Shown: positions 1-9,500, counted from the stretch's first letter. The stretch is DNA of 32,214 nucleotides from Myxococcales bacterium (GCA_013297655.1 JAAFHV010000090.1:1-32214), one strand, 5' to 3'. Notes: a model not told the origin generated them from the sequence alone. A program made the numbers and translations.

Positions 1-1159
<1,159 letters not shown>

Positions 1160-1324
1160 CTACTTCGTCGAAGCGGCAGACGACGCGACATCGTTGAAAA
1201 AAGAATCGGGCGCAGGAGCGCGCTTGCCGTCGGCGCGGCGCGGTCGCTTTCGACGCCGATCGTGCACGCCCGACGGACACGACGCGGCATCTCGACGGAC
1301 TTCACCGCCGGGACGCCGCGTACT

Positions 1325-1984
1325 TCAGTACGACATCTGGATCTTCACGTGGTCCACCACCTCGGTGACGCCCGGGGCCGCCCACGCCGCGCCCGTCGCG
1401 TCCTGGACGGATCGCCACGAAGAGGCCTGCCCGGACAAGGTCACCTTGCCGCCCGTGGCCTCGATTTTGATGGAGCTCGCGTCCGACGTCGCCTGACGCT
1501 GGAGCGCGGACTCGATCTTCTCCTTCACCTGCGCCGGCGACACCTGTTGCTTGAGGGTGATCGCGTTGTGAACGGCGACGACCCCCTTCAACTTGCGCAC
1601 CGCTTGTTCGGCGGCGTCACGCTCGAAGTTCCAGGCGACTTGGCCTTCGAGGGTGACCGCGCAGCTCTCGACTTTGGCGGTGACGGAGCTCGGCGTGAAC
1701 ACGTCCCACTTCAGCGCACTGAGCACGGCGGCGGCGATCTCCGCGTCCGTGCGTTGGTGGTCGTAGTGCAGCTTGACCGTAAGGTCCTGCGCGACCGCGC
1801 GGACACCGGCGACACGCTTGGTAGCCTCCTCCGCCGCCCACTTCTGCGGATACGTATCGACCGCGCCGAGGAGCGACACCGTCCCCTTGTCGACGGTGAC
1901 GCCGATCTGAGCGGCGTTGATCCGCGGGTCCCAATGGAGCTCGGTCTCGATGTCTTTCTTCAACTGACTGTCGCTCTTGTTCAT
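1325..1984 (-). CDS. Triple BON-domain protein
   Basis: The 219-residue protein has three consecutive BON domains, at about residues 6-75, 78-145 and 150-219. Each has the family pattern of a helix, a V-x-G-x-V-x-L-x-G strand pair and a VxxVxNxI/L-type end (for example KGTVSLLGAVDTY, AVTLEGQVAW, KVTLSGQASSW). BON domains are known from OsmY-type osmotic stress proteins and from secretins, and are thought to bind lipid surfaces. There is no signal peptide or lipobox, so unlike OsmY it appears cytoplasmic. The ATG at 1984 is chosen over an earlier in-frame codon at 2017 because AAGGGAG lies seven bases upstream. It sits between an OmpA-type lipoprotein and groEL on the same strand, which suggests a stress role. 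The domain call is firm; the function is inferred. Confidence 0.88.
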   Translation of the reverse strand: MNKSDSQLKKDIETELHWDPRINAAQIGVTVDKGTVSLLGAVDTYPQKWAAEEATKRVAGVRAVAQDLTVKLHYDHQRTDAEIAAAVLSALKWDVFTPSSVTAKVESCAVTLEGQVAWNFERDAAEQAVRKLKGVVAVHNAITLKQQVSPAQVKEKIESALQRQATSDASSIKIEATGGKVTLSGQASSWRSVQDATGAAWAAPGVTEVVDHVKIQMSY

Positions 1985-2022
1985 GGCATTCTCCCTTACG
2001 CGATTCGCATATTGCAAACGCC

Positions 2023-2055
2023 GTCACTTTTCGCGTGATGTCACCCTTCGCGAAG
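2023..2055. promoter_or_regulatory. Palindrome cluster upstream of BON gene
   Basis: Between 2023 and 2044 GTCAC/GTGA arms recur: GTCAC, then GTGA, then TCAC, so overlapping inverted repeats can form. At 2046-2055 lies a perfect 10-bp palindrome, CTTCGCGAAG. The cluster is about 40-70 bp upstream of the BON start, where an operator would be expected. No known binding site is recognised, and short palindromes are common in GC-rich DNA. Confidence 0.3.
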
Positions 2056-2113
2056 CGACGGCGACGACGACGACGACAAAGCACGATGCGTACCGACGCA
2101 CCGTGCCGATGGC

Positions 2114-2905
2114 TCAAGGAATCCTAACGAGCTCGTCGATGTTCGGTTGGAGCGAGATCTCGGTTCGGCGGTTCTTCTTCTTCCCGTCTTTCGAATCGTT
2201 CTTCGCGAGCGGGTCGACCTCGGCATAACCGGCAGCGGAGAGGGTCGCGGGGTCGACGCCCTTGCCAATCAGATAGTGGAGTACACCGAGCGCGCGTCCG
2301 CTCGAGAGCTCCCAGTTCGACGCGAAGGGGGCCGTGTGAATGGGGACGTCGTCGGTATGGCCCGCGACCTGGAAGCTACGAGCCTTCATCGTCTTCATCA
2401 CCTCACCGACCGCGTCGAGCGCCTTTTTGCCTGGCTCCTTCAGCTCGGTGCGACCCGAGTCGAAGAGCACGTCGTTCGGGAGCTGGAGCACCATTCGCCC
2501 GTCGCGAATCACGAGGCTCAAGTTGCCATCGTCGATCTGGCGCTTGAGGCGGAGGGTGAGATCCTTGTAGAGCGCCGCCCGCGCGTCGGCGGCGGCCTGA
2601 GCGGCTTTCAGCTCCCCGAGGCGCTTCTGGAGCTCGGCGACTTGGGAGACACTCGCGTTCTTCAGCGCATCGGAAGACACCGACATCGTCGAGAGCTCAC
2701 CCTTCAGGCGACCAACCTCGCCGCGGTTCTCCTCGAGATCGCGCGAGCTCTGGCGGAGCGCAGCGTCCTTCCTTCCGAGCTCGGCCTGGGTGAGCGTGGC
2801 GCGCGCGACGGCAGCGTCGTATTTGCCCTCTGCTACGCAGCCGGTGAGCAAGCCGGAGAGAACGACGATGGAAAGTGCCTGCATTCGGTGGGTCATTCGA
2901 TTCAT
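2114..2905 (-). CDS. OmpA/MotB-domain outer-membrane lipoprotein
   Basis: A 263-residue lipoprotein. The N-terminus has a short hydrophobic stretch ending in the lipobox SGLLTGC (Cys near residue 23). Residues about 30-125 are a charged, heptad-like segment rich in Ala, Glu, Leu and Lys (coiled coil). The C-terminus, about 140-255, is an OmpA-like peptidoglycan-binding domain with VLFDSGRTELKEPGKKAL, VAGHTDDVP and a final KKKNRRTEI block typical of the family. It likely tethers the outer membrane to peptidoglycan. The start is uncertain: in-frame ATGs at 2905, 2896 and 2884 are all compatible with the signal sequence and none has a strong ribosome site. It lies 76 bp after the exporter permease on the same strand, with a 7-bp-arm inverted repeat just upstream. 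Confidence 0.9.
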   Translation of the reverse strand: MNRMTHRMQALSIVVLSGLLTGCVAEGKYDAAVARATLTQAELGRKDAALRQSSRDLEENRGEVGRLKGELSTMSVSSDALKNASVSQVAELQKRLGELKAAQAAADARAALYKDLTLRLKRQIDDGNLSLVIRDGRMVLQLPNDVLFDSGRTELKEPGKKALDAVGEVMKTMKARSFQVAGHTDDVPIHTAPFASNWELSSGRALGVLHYLIGKGVDPATLSAAGYAEVDPLAKNDSKDGKKKNRRTEISLQPNIDELVRIP

Positions 2906-2923
2906 GTTGTTCGTGCCCGCGCG

Positions 2924-2939
2924 TGGCGAAGATTCGCCA
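2924..2939. promoter_or_regulatory. Inverted repeat before the OmpA lipoprotein
   Basis: TGGCGAA, a two-base spacer and TTCGCCA form a perfect 16-bp inverted repeat 19-34 bp upstream of the lipoprotein ATG. Its position fits an operator between permease and lipoprotein genes. No regulator family is assigned. Confidence 0.35.
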
Positions 2940-2981
2940 ACGGCCCCTCTGCACGCCGCGCGCCACCCGTGCTGCGTCTCG

Positions 2982-4190
2982 CTACTCGTGACGTAGGGCG
3001 GCGAGCGGGTTCAAGTTCGCCGCTTTGCGCGCCGGTACCACCCCGAACGTCACGCCCACGAGCACCGAAATGCCGAACGCGATAGGCACCGACGTGCTCG
3101 GGACAACGAACGGCACGTGAATGCCGCGCGCGACCGCGAACGCCCCGACGAGCCCGAGGGCGACGCCCGCCGCTCCCCCCATCGCGGAGAGCGAGGTCGC
3201 CTCGATGAGAAACTGGGTCAGCACGTCGCTCGTGCGTGCACCAATTGCGAGGCGCACGCCGATCTCGCGCGTTCGCTCGGTGACGGAGACGAGCATGATG
3301 TTCATGATCCCGATCCCGCCGACCAAGAGCGATATCGCAGCGATGCCCGCGAGGAGGGTGGTGAGCATTCCAGTCACCGACTGGAGCAGCACCTGCATCT
3401 CGCGGGGATCGCGGATCGCGAAATTGTCCTCGTCGTCCTTCGCGACGTGGCGACGACGACGAAGAATGTCGGTGATCGCCTCCTTCGCGCCGTCGACGCG
3501 ATCGGGCGCCGTCGCCATGACCATGAACATCGCGACGCGCTCGCTCCCCGCGAGCCTGCGGGCAAAGGTCGAGTGGGGAAGGAACACCACGTCGTCCTGG
3601 TCCATCCCGAACGCGTTGGCGCCCTTCGGCTCGAGCACGCCGACGACACGGCAGGTGATCTTCTGGATTCGTAGCTCGAGCCCGAGGGCGCTCTTTCCCG
3701 GGTATAGCGCGTCGGCGACCGACTGCCCGACCACACAAACGCTCGCCGCTTGGCGCTCGTCCTCCACCGTCAGAATTCGGCCCGTCGCCGCGCTCCAGGA
3801 TCGAATCACGAAATAGGCGGGCTCGACCCCGGAGGTGTTTACGGTGCGGTTGTAGGGGCCGGCGACGATCCGCGTGATGCGGTTTCCGGTCGCAGAGATC
3901 GACGCGACGTCGTGCGCTTGGCTACGAATCGCGGCAAGATCACCGGCAGTGAAGAGCGGAGCCCCGAGCGACGACTGCTGCATTCCCTTCGAGGCGCCCG
4001 GCATCACGAGGAGCATGTTGGTGCCCATTCCCGAGATCGTGTCGCCGATATACGCCGTCGCGCCGCTGCCCATCGACTGCATCATCACGACGGCAGCGAC
4101 GCCGATCACGATGCCGAGCATGGTTAGCAGCGAGCGGCTCCGGTTGCGGAGGAGCGCGGCGAAAGCGAGCGAGAACGCGGCCCGGATCAC
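2982..4190 (-). CDS. MacB-like ABC transporter permease
   Basis: A 402-residue inner-membrane subunit of a MacAB-type tripartite exporter. Seen: an N-terminal membrane segment (about residues 15-40, LLTMLGIVIGVAAVVMM), a long periplasmic MacB core domain (about 45-270), and a C-terminal FtsX-type block of three membrane helices (about 275-395) with the family pattern GGIGIMNIMLVSVTERTREI followed by GARTSDV. It lacks the fused ATPase domain of E. coli MacB; the ATPase is the adjacent upstream gene and the two overlap by 4 bp (ATGA), implying translational coupling. MacB-type permeases transmit ATP energy to the periplasm to push substrates toward an outer-membrane channel. The substrate cannot be told from sequence, and no TolC-type channel is encoded nearby. 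Confidence 0.93.
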   Translation of the reverse strand: MIRAAFSLAFAALLRNRSRSLLTMLGIVIGVAAVVMMQSMGSGATAYIGDTISGMGTNMLLVMPGASKGMQQSSLGAPLFTAGDLAAIRSQAHDVASISATGNRITRIVAGPYNRTVNTSGVEPAYFVIRSWSAATGRILTVEDERQAASVCVVGQSVADALYPGKSALGLELRIQKITCRVVGVLEPKGANAFGMDQDDVVFLPHSTFARRLAGSERVAMFMVMATAPDRVDGAKEAITDILRRRRHVAKDDEDNFAIRDPREMQVLLQSVTGMLTTLLAGIAAISLLVGGIGIMNIMLVSVTERTREIGVRLAIGARTSDVLTQFLIEATSLSAMGGAAGVALGLVGAFAVARGIHVPFVVPSTSVPIAFGISVLVGVTFGVVPARKAANLNPLAALRHE

Positions 4191-4915
4191 GCCGTGGCTC
4201 CTGCCACGGGCGACTTTCCCGCGGTGTCGCCGACGATCCGTCCGTCACGGAAGTCGATTTGGCGCGGAGCGTACGCCGCGCACGCGGCGTCGTGAGTGAC
4301 CATGAGGACCGTAATCCCCTGGTCTACGTTGAGTCTTTGGATAAGCTTCATTATCTCGGCCCCCATCTTCGAATCGAGGTTGCCGGTGGGCTCGTCGGCG
4401 AGGAGAATCTCGGGGCGATTCACGATCGATCGTGCAATGGCGACGCGCTGTTGCTGCCCGCCGGAGAGCTGGTTCGACCGCGCGTCCTCGCGCCCGGCGA
4501 GGCCCACCGCGGCGAGCGCCTCGGTCGCTCGTCGCGCTCGCTCGCGCGCGCCGACTCCGGCGTACACGAGCGGCATCGCCACGTTCTCGAGCGCCGAGGT
4601 CCGCGCGAGGAGGTTGAACTGCTGGAACACGAAGCCGAAGCGCGTGTTGCGCAAGACGGCGAGCACGTCGGAGGAGAGCTCGTGCACCGGCACGCCTTCA
4701 ATCGTGTAGGCGCCCTCGGTCGGGACATCGAGGAGGCCGAGGATGCTCATCGCGGTCGACTTCCCGGAGCCCGAGGGGCCGGTGATCGCGACGAGCTCTC
4801 CCGCGTGGATGTCGAGGTCTATGCCGTCGAGCGCGTGGACGCGAGCCTCACCCTCGCCGTACACCTTCGCGACGCCGCGCAGCGACAAGAGCGGTCCGTC
4901 AGGGTGTTGCAGCAT
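4187..4915 (-). CDS. MacB/LolD-type ABC transporter ATPase
   Basis: A 242-residue cytoplasmic ATPase that powers the adjacent permease. All nucleotide-binding motifs are intact: Walker A GPSGSGKST (residues 46-54), a Q-loop around residues 98-99, signature LSGGQQQR (150-157), Walker B ILLADEP (170-176) with the family's TGNLDS after it, and the switch His at 208 in VMVTHD-like context. The subgroup is shown by the HALDGIDLDIHAGE stretch and the FQQFNLLARTSALENV segment, typical of MacB and LolD. It overlaps the upstream fusion-protein gene by 17 bp and the permease by 4 bp, so the three form one translationally coupled unit. Confidence 0.95.
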   Translation of the reverse strand: MLQHPDGPLLSLRGVAKVYGEGEARVHALDGIDLDIHAGELVAITGPSGSGKSTAMSILGLLDVPTEGAYTIEGVPVHELSSDVLAVLRNTRFGFVFQQFNLLARTSALENVAMPLVYAGVGARERARRATEALAAVGLAGREDARSNQLSGGQQQRVAIARSIVNRPEILLADEPTGNLDSKMGAEIMKLIQRLNVDQGITVLMVTHDAACAAYAPRQIDFRDGRIVGDTAGKSPVAGATA

Positions 4916-6137
4916 TGGCTTTCCGCCCCTCCGGACTGAGCTCGATTACGATCGCGCCACCGGTCGCGATAGGGCCCCTCGCGATTTCGGTGAGCTCACC
5001 GTCGGACACCCCAGGAGCGACCGCGACCGATCGCAGCGTGCCGTCGGCGAGCACCCACACCGTCGGAGCCTCGAGCGCCGTCTTCCCGGGGGGAGTGAAT
5101 CGGAGGGCGAGCGTCGGTACCCGTTGCACGCCCTTCGCGTACGCCGTGCGAACGCGGACCGACGCGGTCATACCTGGCTTGAGCGCGAGGTCGGTGTTGT
5201 CTACCTCGACCTCGGTGCCATAGGTCACGACGTCTTGCACGACCTGCGGCGCGCTGCGCACTTGGGTGACGATGCCCGCGAACATCCTGCCGGGATAGGC
5301 ATTGACGGTAAACTCGGCCGATTGGCCCACCGCGACCTCGCCGATGTCTGCCTCGTCGACGGTGGCGATCGCGTGCATCTTGCGCAGGTCGGCCGCGACG
5401 CTGAAGAGCACCGGCGTCTGGAAGGCGGAGGCGACGGTTTGCCCCGGATCGACGTTCCGCGTGATCACGATCCCGTCGATCGGCGAGCGAATCACGGTGT
5501 GATCGAGGTTCGTTCGCGCGAGCTGGGCCGATGCTCGGCTCGCGGCGAGCTGGGCCTCGGCAGCCGACACCCGTTGGGCCATGAGCCGCGCCCCGGCGCG
5601 CGCGTTGTCGCGCTCGACCTCGGAGACGGCGCGACTCGCGAAGAGCCGGTCGACGCGGACCAGATCCTGCGCCGTGCGATCGCGCTCCGTCTTGGCTTGT
5701 TCGAGGAGCGCGCGCGACGAGAGGAGGGTGGCCTCCACCTGCGCGACCTGCGCGCCGAGCGCAGCGCGATCGAACCGCGCGAGGATCTGACCCGCCTTTA
5801 CGCGATCGTTGAAGTCGACCTCCACCGAAGCGACGCGACCGGAGATCTCGGCGCCGACGTCGACCGTCACGACCGCCTCGAGCCTGCCTGTCGCGCGCAC
5901 CTCGCGGACGATGTCGCCTTCGGTGACGAGCGCAGTCCGGTAGAGGGCGCCTGGCGCGAGCGGCTTCGGGCGCAAGACGAACCACGTCGCCGCCCCGACG
6001 ACGGGCACGGCGAGGGCGACGATCCAAACCGATAGACGTCTCCGCGTCGTGCGCTTCTTCTCCGTCGCGATCACCTCGCGAAGGGAGGTCTTTGCGCGCG
6101 GCGCGGCGGGCGCCTCGTCTCGAGTTGCGATGACCAT
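4899..6137 (-). CDS. MacA/HlyD-type membrane fusion protein
   Basis: A 412-residue periplasmic adaptor of the MacAB-like exporter. Seen: a cytoplasmic N-tail rich in Lys/Arg, one membrane anchor (about residues 36-55, LSVWIVALAVPVVGAATWFV), a first half of the lipoyl-like domain (about 75-120, with GRVASVEVDFNDRVKAGQ), an alpha-helical hairpin (about 125-205, Ala/Arg/Gln rich), the second lipoyl half with the family motif IRSPIDGIVITRNVDPGQTV, and a beta-barrel region (about 245-330) with LKPGMTASVRV. Members link the inner-membrane permease to an outer-membrane channel. The start at 6137 gives a normal cytoplasmic tail. The gene lies 63 bp after the eRF1-like gene on the same strand. Family assignment is firm; the exported molecule is unknown. 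Confidence 0.94.
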   Translation of the reverse strand: MVIATRDEAPAAPRAKTSLREVIATEKKRTTRRRLSVWIVALAVPVVGAATWFVLRPKPLAPGALYRTALVTEGDIVREVRATGRLEAVVTVDVGAEISGRVASVEVDFNDRVKAGQILARFDRAALGAQVAQVEATLLSSRALLEQAKTERDRTAQDLVRVDRLFASRAVSEVERDNARAGARLMAQRVSAAEAQLAASRASAQLARTNLDHTVIRSPIDGIVITRNVDPGQTVASAFQTPVLFSVAADLRKMHAIATVDEADIGEVAVGQSAEFTVNAYPGRMFAGIVTQVRSAPQVVQDVVTYGTEVEVDNTDLALKPGMTASVRVRTAYAKGVQRVPTLALRFTPPGKTALEAPTVWVLADGTLRSVAVAPGVSDGELTEIARGPIATGGAIVIELSPEGRKANAATP

Positions 6138-6200
6138 GGCGTCCGTAAAGCAAGTTGGAGACCGCTCTTCGGCGCGCCGATGCGAGCTCGCAGCCCGGCG

Positions 6201-6584
6201 TTACGAGCGATGTTGCGGATCGCGAAAGTAGGCCTTCGCATAGGCAACGAGCTGGCCGTCCGACGGATGGTCGACCGTCTCCACTCCGACGATGCGTGCC
6301 TCCAGGGCGGCGTCGTGCGCGTGCAGATGACGAAGGAGCTCGAGCTTGGCGGTCGAAGGCCCTACGACGAGCACGGCCGCAGTCCCCTCGAGGGTGCGCG
6401 CCACGTCGTGGAAGAACCGTTTGGCGTCCTCCGGGTGGGTGCGCACGCCTTCGGGGCCTTTTGGGTGCTTGTGGTGGATATGGTGCGACGGCGCCACCAC
6501 GGTGGACCAATCGACGACGTCGGCGCGAAGGTGGAAGACGCGCGCCTCTTTGTGGTCGATCCAGACGGCATAATGCGTAGACAT
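6201..6584 (-). CDS. Small eRF1/Pelota-domain-like protein (baeRF-type)
   Basis: A 127-residue protein beginning HYAVWIDHKEARVFHL, with SHHIHHKHPKG, a middle VLVVGPSTAKLELLRHL and an end VETVDHPSDGQLVAYAKAYF. This pattern matches proteins commonly annotated as translational machinery or host-attachment-like proteins, which resemble the RNase H-like N-terminal domain of eukaryotic release factor eRF1/Pelota. Members are often found beside stress genes; no catalytic activity is established to my knowledge. The ATG at 6584 has GGGAG at good spacing. Many His residues cluster in the first 40 positions. It sits between a histidine kinase and an exporter, all on the minus strand. The resemblance is recalled, not searched, so the family name is less certain than the reality of the gene. 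Confidence 0.8.
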   Translation of the reverse strand: MSTHYAVWIDHKEARVFHLRADVVDWSTVVAPSHHIHHKHPKGPEGVRTHPEDAKRFFHDVARTLEGTAAVLVVGPSTAKLELLRHLHAHDAALEARIVGVETVDHPSDGQLVAYAKAYFRDPQHRS

Positions 6585-6695
6585 GGCAGGCTCCCTTTGT
6601 GGGTGGTGAATCTCGAGCTCGTCGAGCCGCGGACATCGCGGGAGGGACGAAGGAGCGCCCTTTTCCCCGCGGGAACCGCGAGGCCTAGGCGCACG

Positions 6696-7805
6696 TTACG
6701 CAGACGCGGCTTTTTCGCGGTTCGACGGATCCGCGAGGGGCAGGTCGATCGTGAACACACACCCCTTTCCGGGGAGGTCGCGCTCGCGGACATGCCCGCC
6801 GTTCGCTTCGACACCGAGCCGGCTAATCGCCAATCCCAACCCGAGGCCGGAGCGGTCCTTGCCTCGCTGCTCGAAGGGCTTGAACAGCGCCTCGGGGGTG
6901 CCGCGCGGAAGGCCGCCGCACTCGTCCTCGACGTCGATCGTCACCCGGCCGCCCTCGGTGCGGGCCCGTATGGCGACGTGGCCGCCGACGCGGGTGAACT
7001 TGCACGCGTTTTGGACCAGGTTACCCATCGCCGCCGCGAGAATATGATGATCGATCTCGATCTCGGCTTCGTGGTCGGGGCACGAGACGAGCATCTCGAT
7101 GGCCTTGTGCTTTGCCTCGAAGGTGGCCGTGACCTCGACCTCTTCGAGGAAGCGCCACAAATGCATTCGCTCCTTCGCGATGAGTCCGGACTCGAGCCGC
7201 ACTTCCATGAGCGCGCGGTCGACGAGGTAGCGAATCCCGGCCAGGCTCCGACCGAGCACCCCGCCCGTACTGCCCCCGATGCCGACCTTCCCGGTTCGCA
7301 GCATGTCGAAGGCCATGATCGCACTATTGAGCTTGTTTCGAAGCTCGTGCGCCAAGAACCCGAGGCGCTCGGTGCCTTGCTCCGTCACTGTCCTGTCGCG
7401 CTCCCGCTCGTATTCGCTGACCGCCTCTGCGGTCGCGGCGTCCAGGCATCGATTGAGGATCCGAAACTCCGCGGTCGAGATCGGAGTCTGGTTTTCGATC
7501 GCGAGCGCGGTCACGACCTGACACACGTCACCGTAGCTTTGGACGACCTGCGCGATCGTCCAACCCTCGCGCATCATGTGGCTGCCGTGGGTCGCCGCGG
7601 AGGCGGCGAGGTCGCCCGAGGACGGGCTCGTGTCCTGGAGGCGGTCGACCAATTGGCGCAAGAAGAGCGCGATCCCCGCCTTACCGTTGTCGCCGTCGCT
7701 GTCGAGGTCCGGGCCGCTCGTCGGCGCCTTGCAACGCTGGGCGACGATCGTACGCGCTCTTTTCAAGATCTCGTCACGGTTCGATTCGATGAGCTCGTCG
7801 AGCAT
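6696..7805 (-). CDS. Cytoplasmic sensor histidine kinase
   Basis: A 369-residue kinase. The N-terminal half (about 1-145) is an all-helical sensory region starting LDELIESNRDEILKRA and resembling RsbR-type N-domains; there is no membrane segment. The phosphoacceptor box is LAHELRNKLN (His near residue 153). The ATPase domain has an N-box GNLVQNACKFT (about 261-271), G1 DVEDECGGLP (about 291-300) and G2 GLGLGLAISR (about 320-329). An upstream GTG/ATG would add 41 Arg-rich residues; the ATG at 7805 is preferred because the conserved domain begins there and GGAG precedes it. No response regulator is in the window, so its partner is elsewhere. It heads the minus-strand run ending in groEL and may control it (inference). 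The last residues run into KAASA after the catalytic domain. Confidence 0.92.
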   Translation of the reverse strand: MLDELIESNRDEILKRARTIVAQRCKAPTSGPDLDSDGDNGKAGIALFLRQLVDRLQDTSPSSGDLAASAATHGSHMMREGWTIAQVVQSYGDVCQVVTALAIENQTPISTAEFRILNRCLDAATAEAVSEYERERDRTVTEQGTERLGFLAHELRNKLNSAIMAFDMLRTGKVGIGGSTGGVLGRSLAGIRYLVDRALMEVRLESGLIAKERMHLWRFLEEVEVTATFEAKHKAIEMLVSCPDHEAEIEIDHHILAAAMGNLVQNACKFTRVGGHVAIRARTEGGRVTIDVEDECGGLPRGTPEALFKPFEQRGKDRSGLGLGLAISRLGVEANGGHVRERDLPGKGCVFTIDLPLADPSNREKAASA

Positions 7806-8358
7806 GGATATCGGGCTCCGTCGCGCGTGGTGATTTCGGTTCGCCCGTCGCGTTTTCGTGATCAGAACCCTGAGGACCCGAAGGTGGGTCTGTCCGGCTT
7901 CCGCAGCACGTTTCGTGCCGCGGCCCACGAGAGCTCGGTCGTACTGGATTCGCGGTGCGTGCCGTCAGTCGGGTCGACAAAACGTCGCCGCCCTTCCGGT
8001 GCCACGCGACGGATCTGCGCTATCCGAGAGGTATTTGCGCCGTCGCAGCGCTCGAGGGGCGCGAAGCCTGCGTGGCGATACCGACCGCGACGGAGGATAG
8101 GCGGTATGCGAAAGGCGTTCGCACTACGCGAACGAGGTGCGTGGAGAGCGAGCGCACATCCGCCCGCGTCCCCGTCCTCGCGTGCGCGCACCTGGTGCGT
8201 GTGTCCGCGCGAAATTCACCGGGCGAGAGCTCGGCTTCGGCGAGCGCGAACGCGAACGCGCTCGAGTCGTGCTCAGCCCCGACGAACGACGGCGCCGTCT
8301 CTCGCCGCGTCTGGTTGCACGACGCGTCCCGCGCGAGCACCCTGTGGACGCCGCTAAA
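7806..8358. other. Intergenic stretch without convincing gene
   Basis: About 550 bp between the histidine kinase start and the stop of the next minus-strand gene. Open frames of about 100 codons exist on both strands but have Arg/Ser/Thr-rich, unstructured translations, no recognisable domain and no good ribosome site. It contains one perfect hairpin (8116-8134) and a short GCGAAC hexamer run near 8245-8260. It may hold the kinase promoter or a small RNA; nothing shows this directly. Confidence 0.5.
8116..8134. promoter_or_regulatory. Perfect 7-bp inverted repeat
   Basis: CGTTCGC, loop ACTAC and GCGAACG form a perfect stem. It lies about 310 bp upstream of the histidine kinase start, in the gene-free stretch. 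It has no U-run, so it is not an obvious terminator; it may be an operator or part of an RNA structure. Confidence 0.3.
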
Positions 8359-9378
8359 CTAGTTCGCCGCCGCTTTCCACATCGCTTTGAACGCCCCCGA
8401 GGGCAGTCGCAGCGGATCGTTGGTTATCTTCTCGGAGCGATCGATAGCTATCCACATCGCGTTCTTGCCGCGCGTCGCCGCGAAGTAGAGCACCAGGAGT
8501 TGCTGGCTCTTGCCGTCGATTTTGGCCTTCGTATACCAAAGGTCCCACGCCGCCGCTTCGTCTGGTTTGTAAAACGGGGTGAGCGCGATCCGCGCCATCT
8601 CGAGGGGGAGTCCCTCTACTTTGCCATCGATGTCGACGTCGTCGGCGGAGTGGGGGAGCACTTTCCAGGCGACGCGGAGGGCGCGCTCTTGTGCGGCGCG
8701 GGCGCCTCGGGGGCTCACCGCGCTGCGGGCGCGGGCGCGTTGCTTCGTGGCGTACGAGATGAGCGGATCGCGCTTCTTCGTGACCCGGTAGGTGGTCACT
8801 CCGATCGAGACGAGGGCGGCGACGAGCAGCACCGCGAGGCGAATCGGGGCGCGCTCGCGGTGGAAGTGCACGACGGTGGTCGCCATCGGCATGAGGAACG
8901 CGAGGATGACGAGCGTCTCGACGCCGATGGTACCCGCGGCGAGAGGGAAGAACTCACGGGCCCCGAGCTCGGGCGGAAAGAGTCGGAAGAACTGATACGT
9001 AAGCGTGCCCACGAGCACGATCGCGCTCAAGATCGTGAACCCACGGAAGAGCATGAGCTCGCGGCGCGCTTCGCGGTTCCAAAGCCAGTACGGAAACAGC
9101 AGCGGATAGAACACGTAATAGAGGAACGGGCGCGGGGGGTGCTCGCGGTAATAGGCCTCGAACTCGAGCTGCTTCCGGAGAAGCCGCCGCGCGAGCGTGT
9201 ATTTCTCGGAGAGCCCCCGCGCCGCTTCGCCGACGAAGAAGATCACGAGCGCGATCACGATTTGCACGATCGCGCCGCCGACCGGAAACAGCGCCGCCGC
9301 CTTCACGATCGCGATCGGTGCGCCAACGAAGAACGCCAACCGAAGCACGAAGTCCGCCACAGCCTTCGCCGTCTTCAC
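8359..9378 (-). CDS. Polytopic membrane protein of unknown function
   Basis: A 339-residue protein I do not recognise. About six membrane helices are visible: two near residues 8-50 (LRLAFFVGAPIAIVKAAALF and IVQIVIALVIFFVGEAARG), one near 86-100 (YYVFYPLLFPYWLW), one near 110-130, and two near 147-195. A charged loop containing LARRLLRKQLEFEAYYREHP sits between helices 2 and 3. The last 140 residues are soluble, with DLWYTKAKIDGKSQQLLVLYF and a C-terminal LPSGAFKAMWKAAAN. The start is a GTG at 9378. The tandem hairpin repeat at 9401-9490 lies just 22 bp upstream, so it would be in the leader if the gene is transcribed from beyond it. The neighbour upstream is an FGE-like lipoprotein on the same strand. 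Confidence 0.82.
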   Translation of the reverse strand: MKTAKAVADFVLRLAFFVGAPIAIVKAAALFPVGGAIVQIVIALVIFFVGEAARGLSEKYTLARRLLRKQLEFEAYYREHPPRPFLYYVFYPLLFPYWLWNREARRELMLFRGFTILSAIVLVGTLTYQFFRLFPPELGAREFFPLAAGTIGVETLVILAFLMPMATTVVHFHRERAPIRLAVLLVAALVSIGVTTYRVTKKRDPLISYATKQRARARSAVSPRGARAAQERALRVAWKVLPHSADDVDIDGKVEGLPLEMARIALTPFYKPDEAAAWDLWYTKAKIDGKSQQLLVLYFAATRGKNAMWIAIDRSEKITNDPLRLPSGAFKAMWKAAAN

Positions 9379-9400
9379 GAGAGCCTAACGAGCCCCCGGA

Positions 9401-9490
9401 GACGAGAGACGTCCCTCGAAGTCCGTGACGAGGGACGACCCTTGGAAGTCCCTGACGAGGGACGCCCTTGGAAGTCCCTGACGAGGGAGC
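9401..9490. repeat. Tandem 26-27 bp repeat of nested hairpins
   Basis: Three full copies (9401-9426, 9427-9453, 9454-9479) and an 11-bp partial copy (9480-9490) of a unit beginning GACGAGGGACG and ending GGAAGTCCCT. Across each junction the sequence GTCCCT-GACG-AGGGAC forms a 6-bp stem with a 4-base loop (perfect at 9448-9463, one base short at 9474-9488, one mismatch at 9421-9436). It fills the space between two minus-strand genes. It could be a terminator/attenuator array, an RNA processing site or a repeat-protein target. There are no spacers, so it is not CRISPR. Confidence 0.85.
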
Positions 9491-9500
9491 ACCAGCCTCC

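Noticed and set aside
2056-2078. GAC trinucleotide run upstream of the BON gene
   Set aside because: Short and imperfect; ordinary for this base composition.
6180-8357. Long plus-strand open frame opposite the kinase and eRF1-like gene
   Set aside because: The minus strand encodes complete kinase motifs; the opposite reading is the usual GC-rich shadow.
9401-9490. CRISPR array
   Set aside because: The units are contiguous with no spacers, and there are no cas genes in the window.
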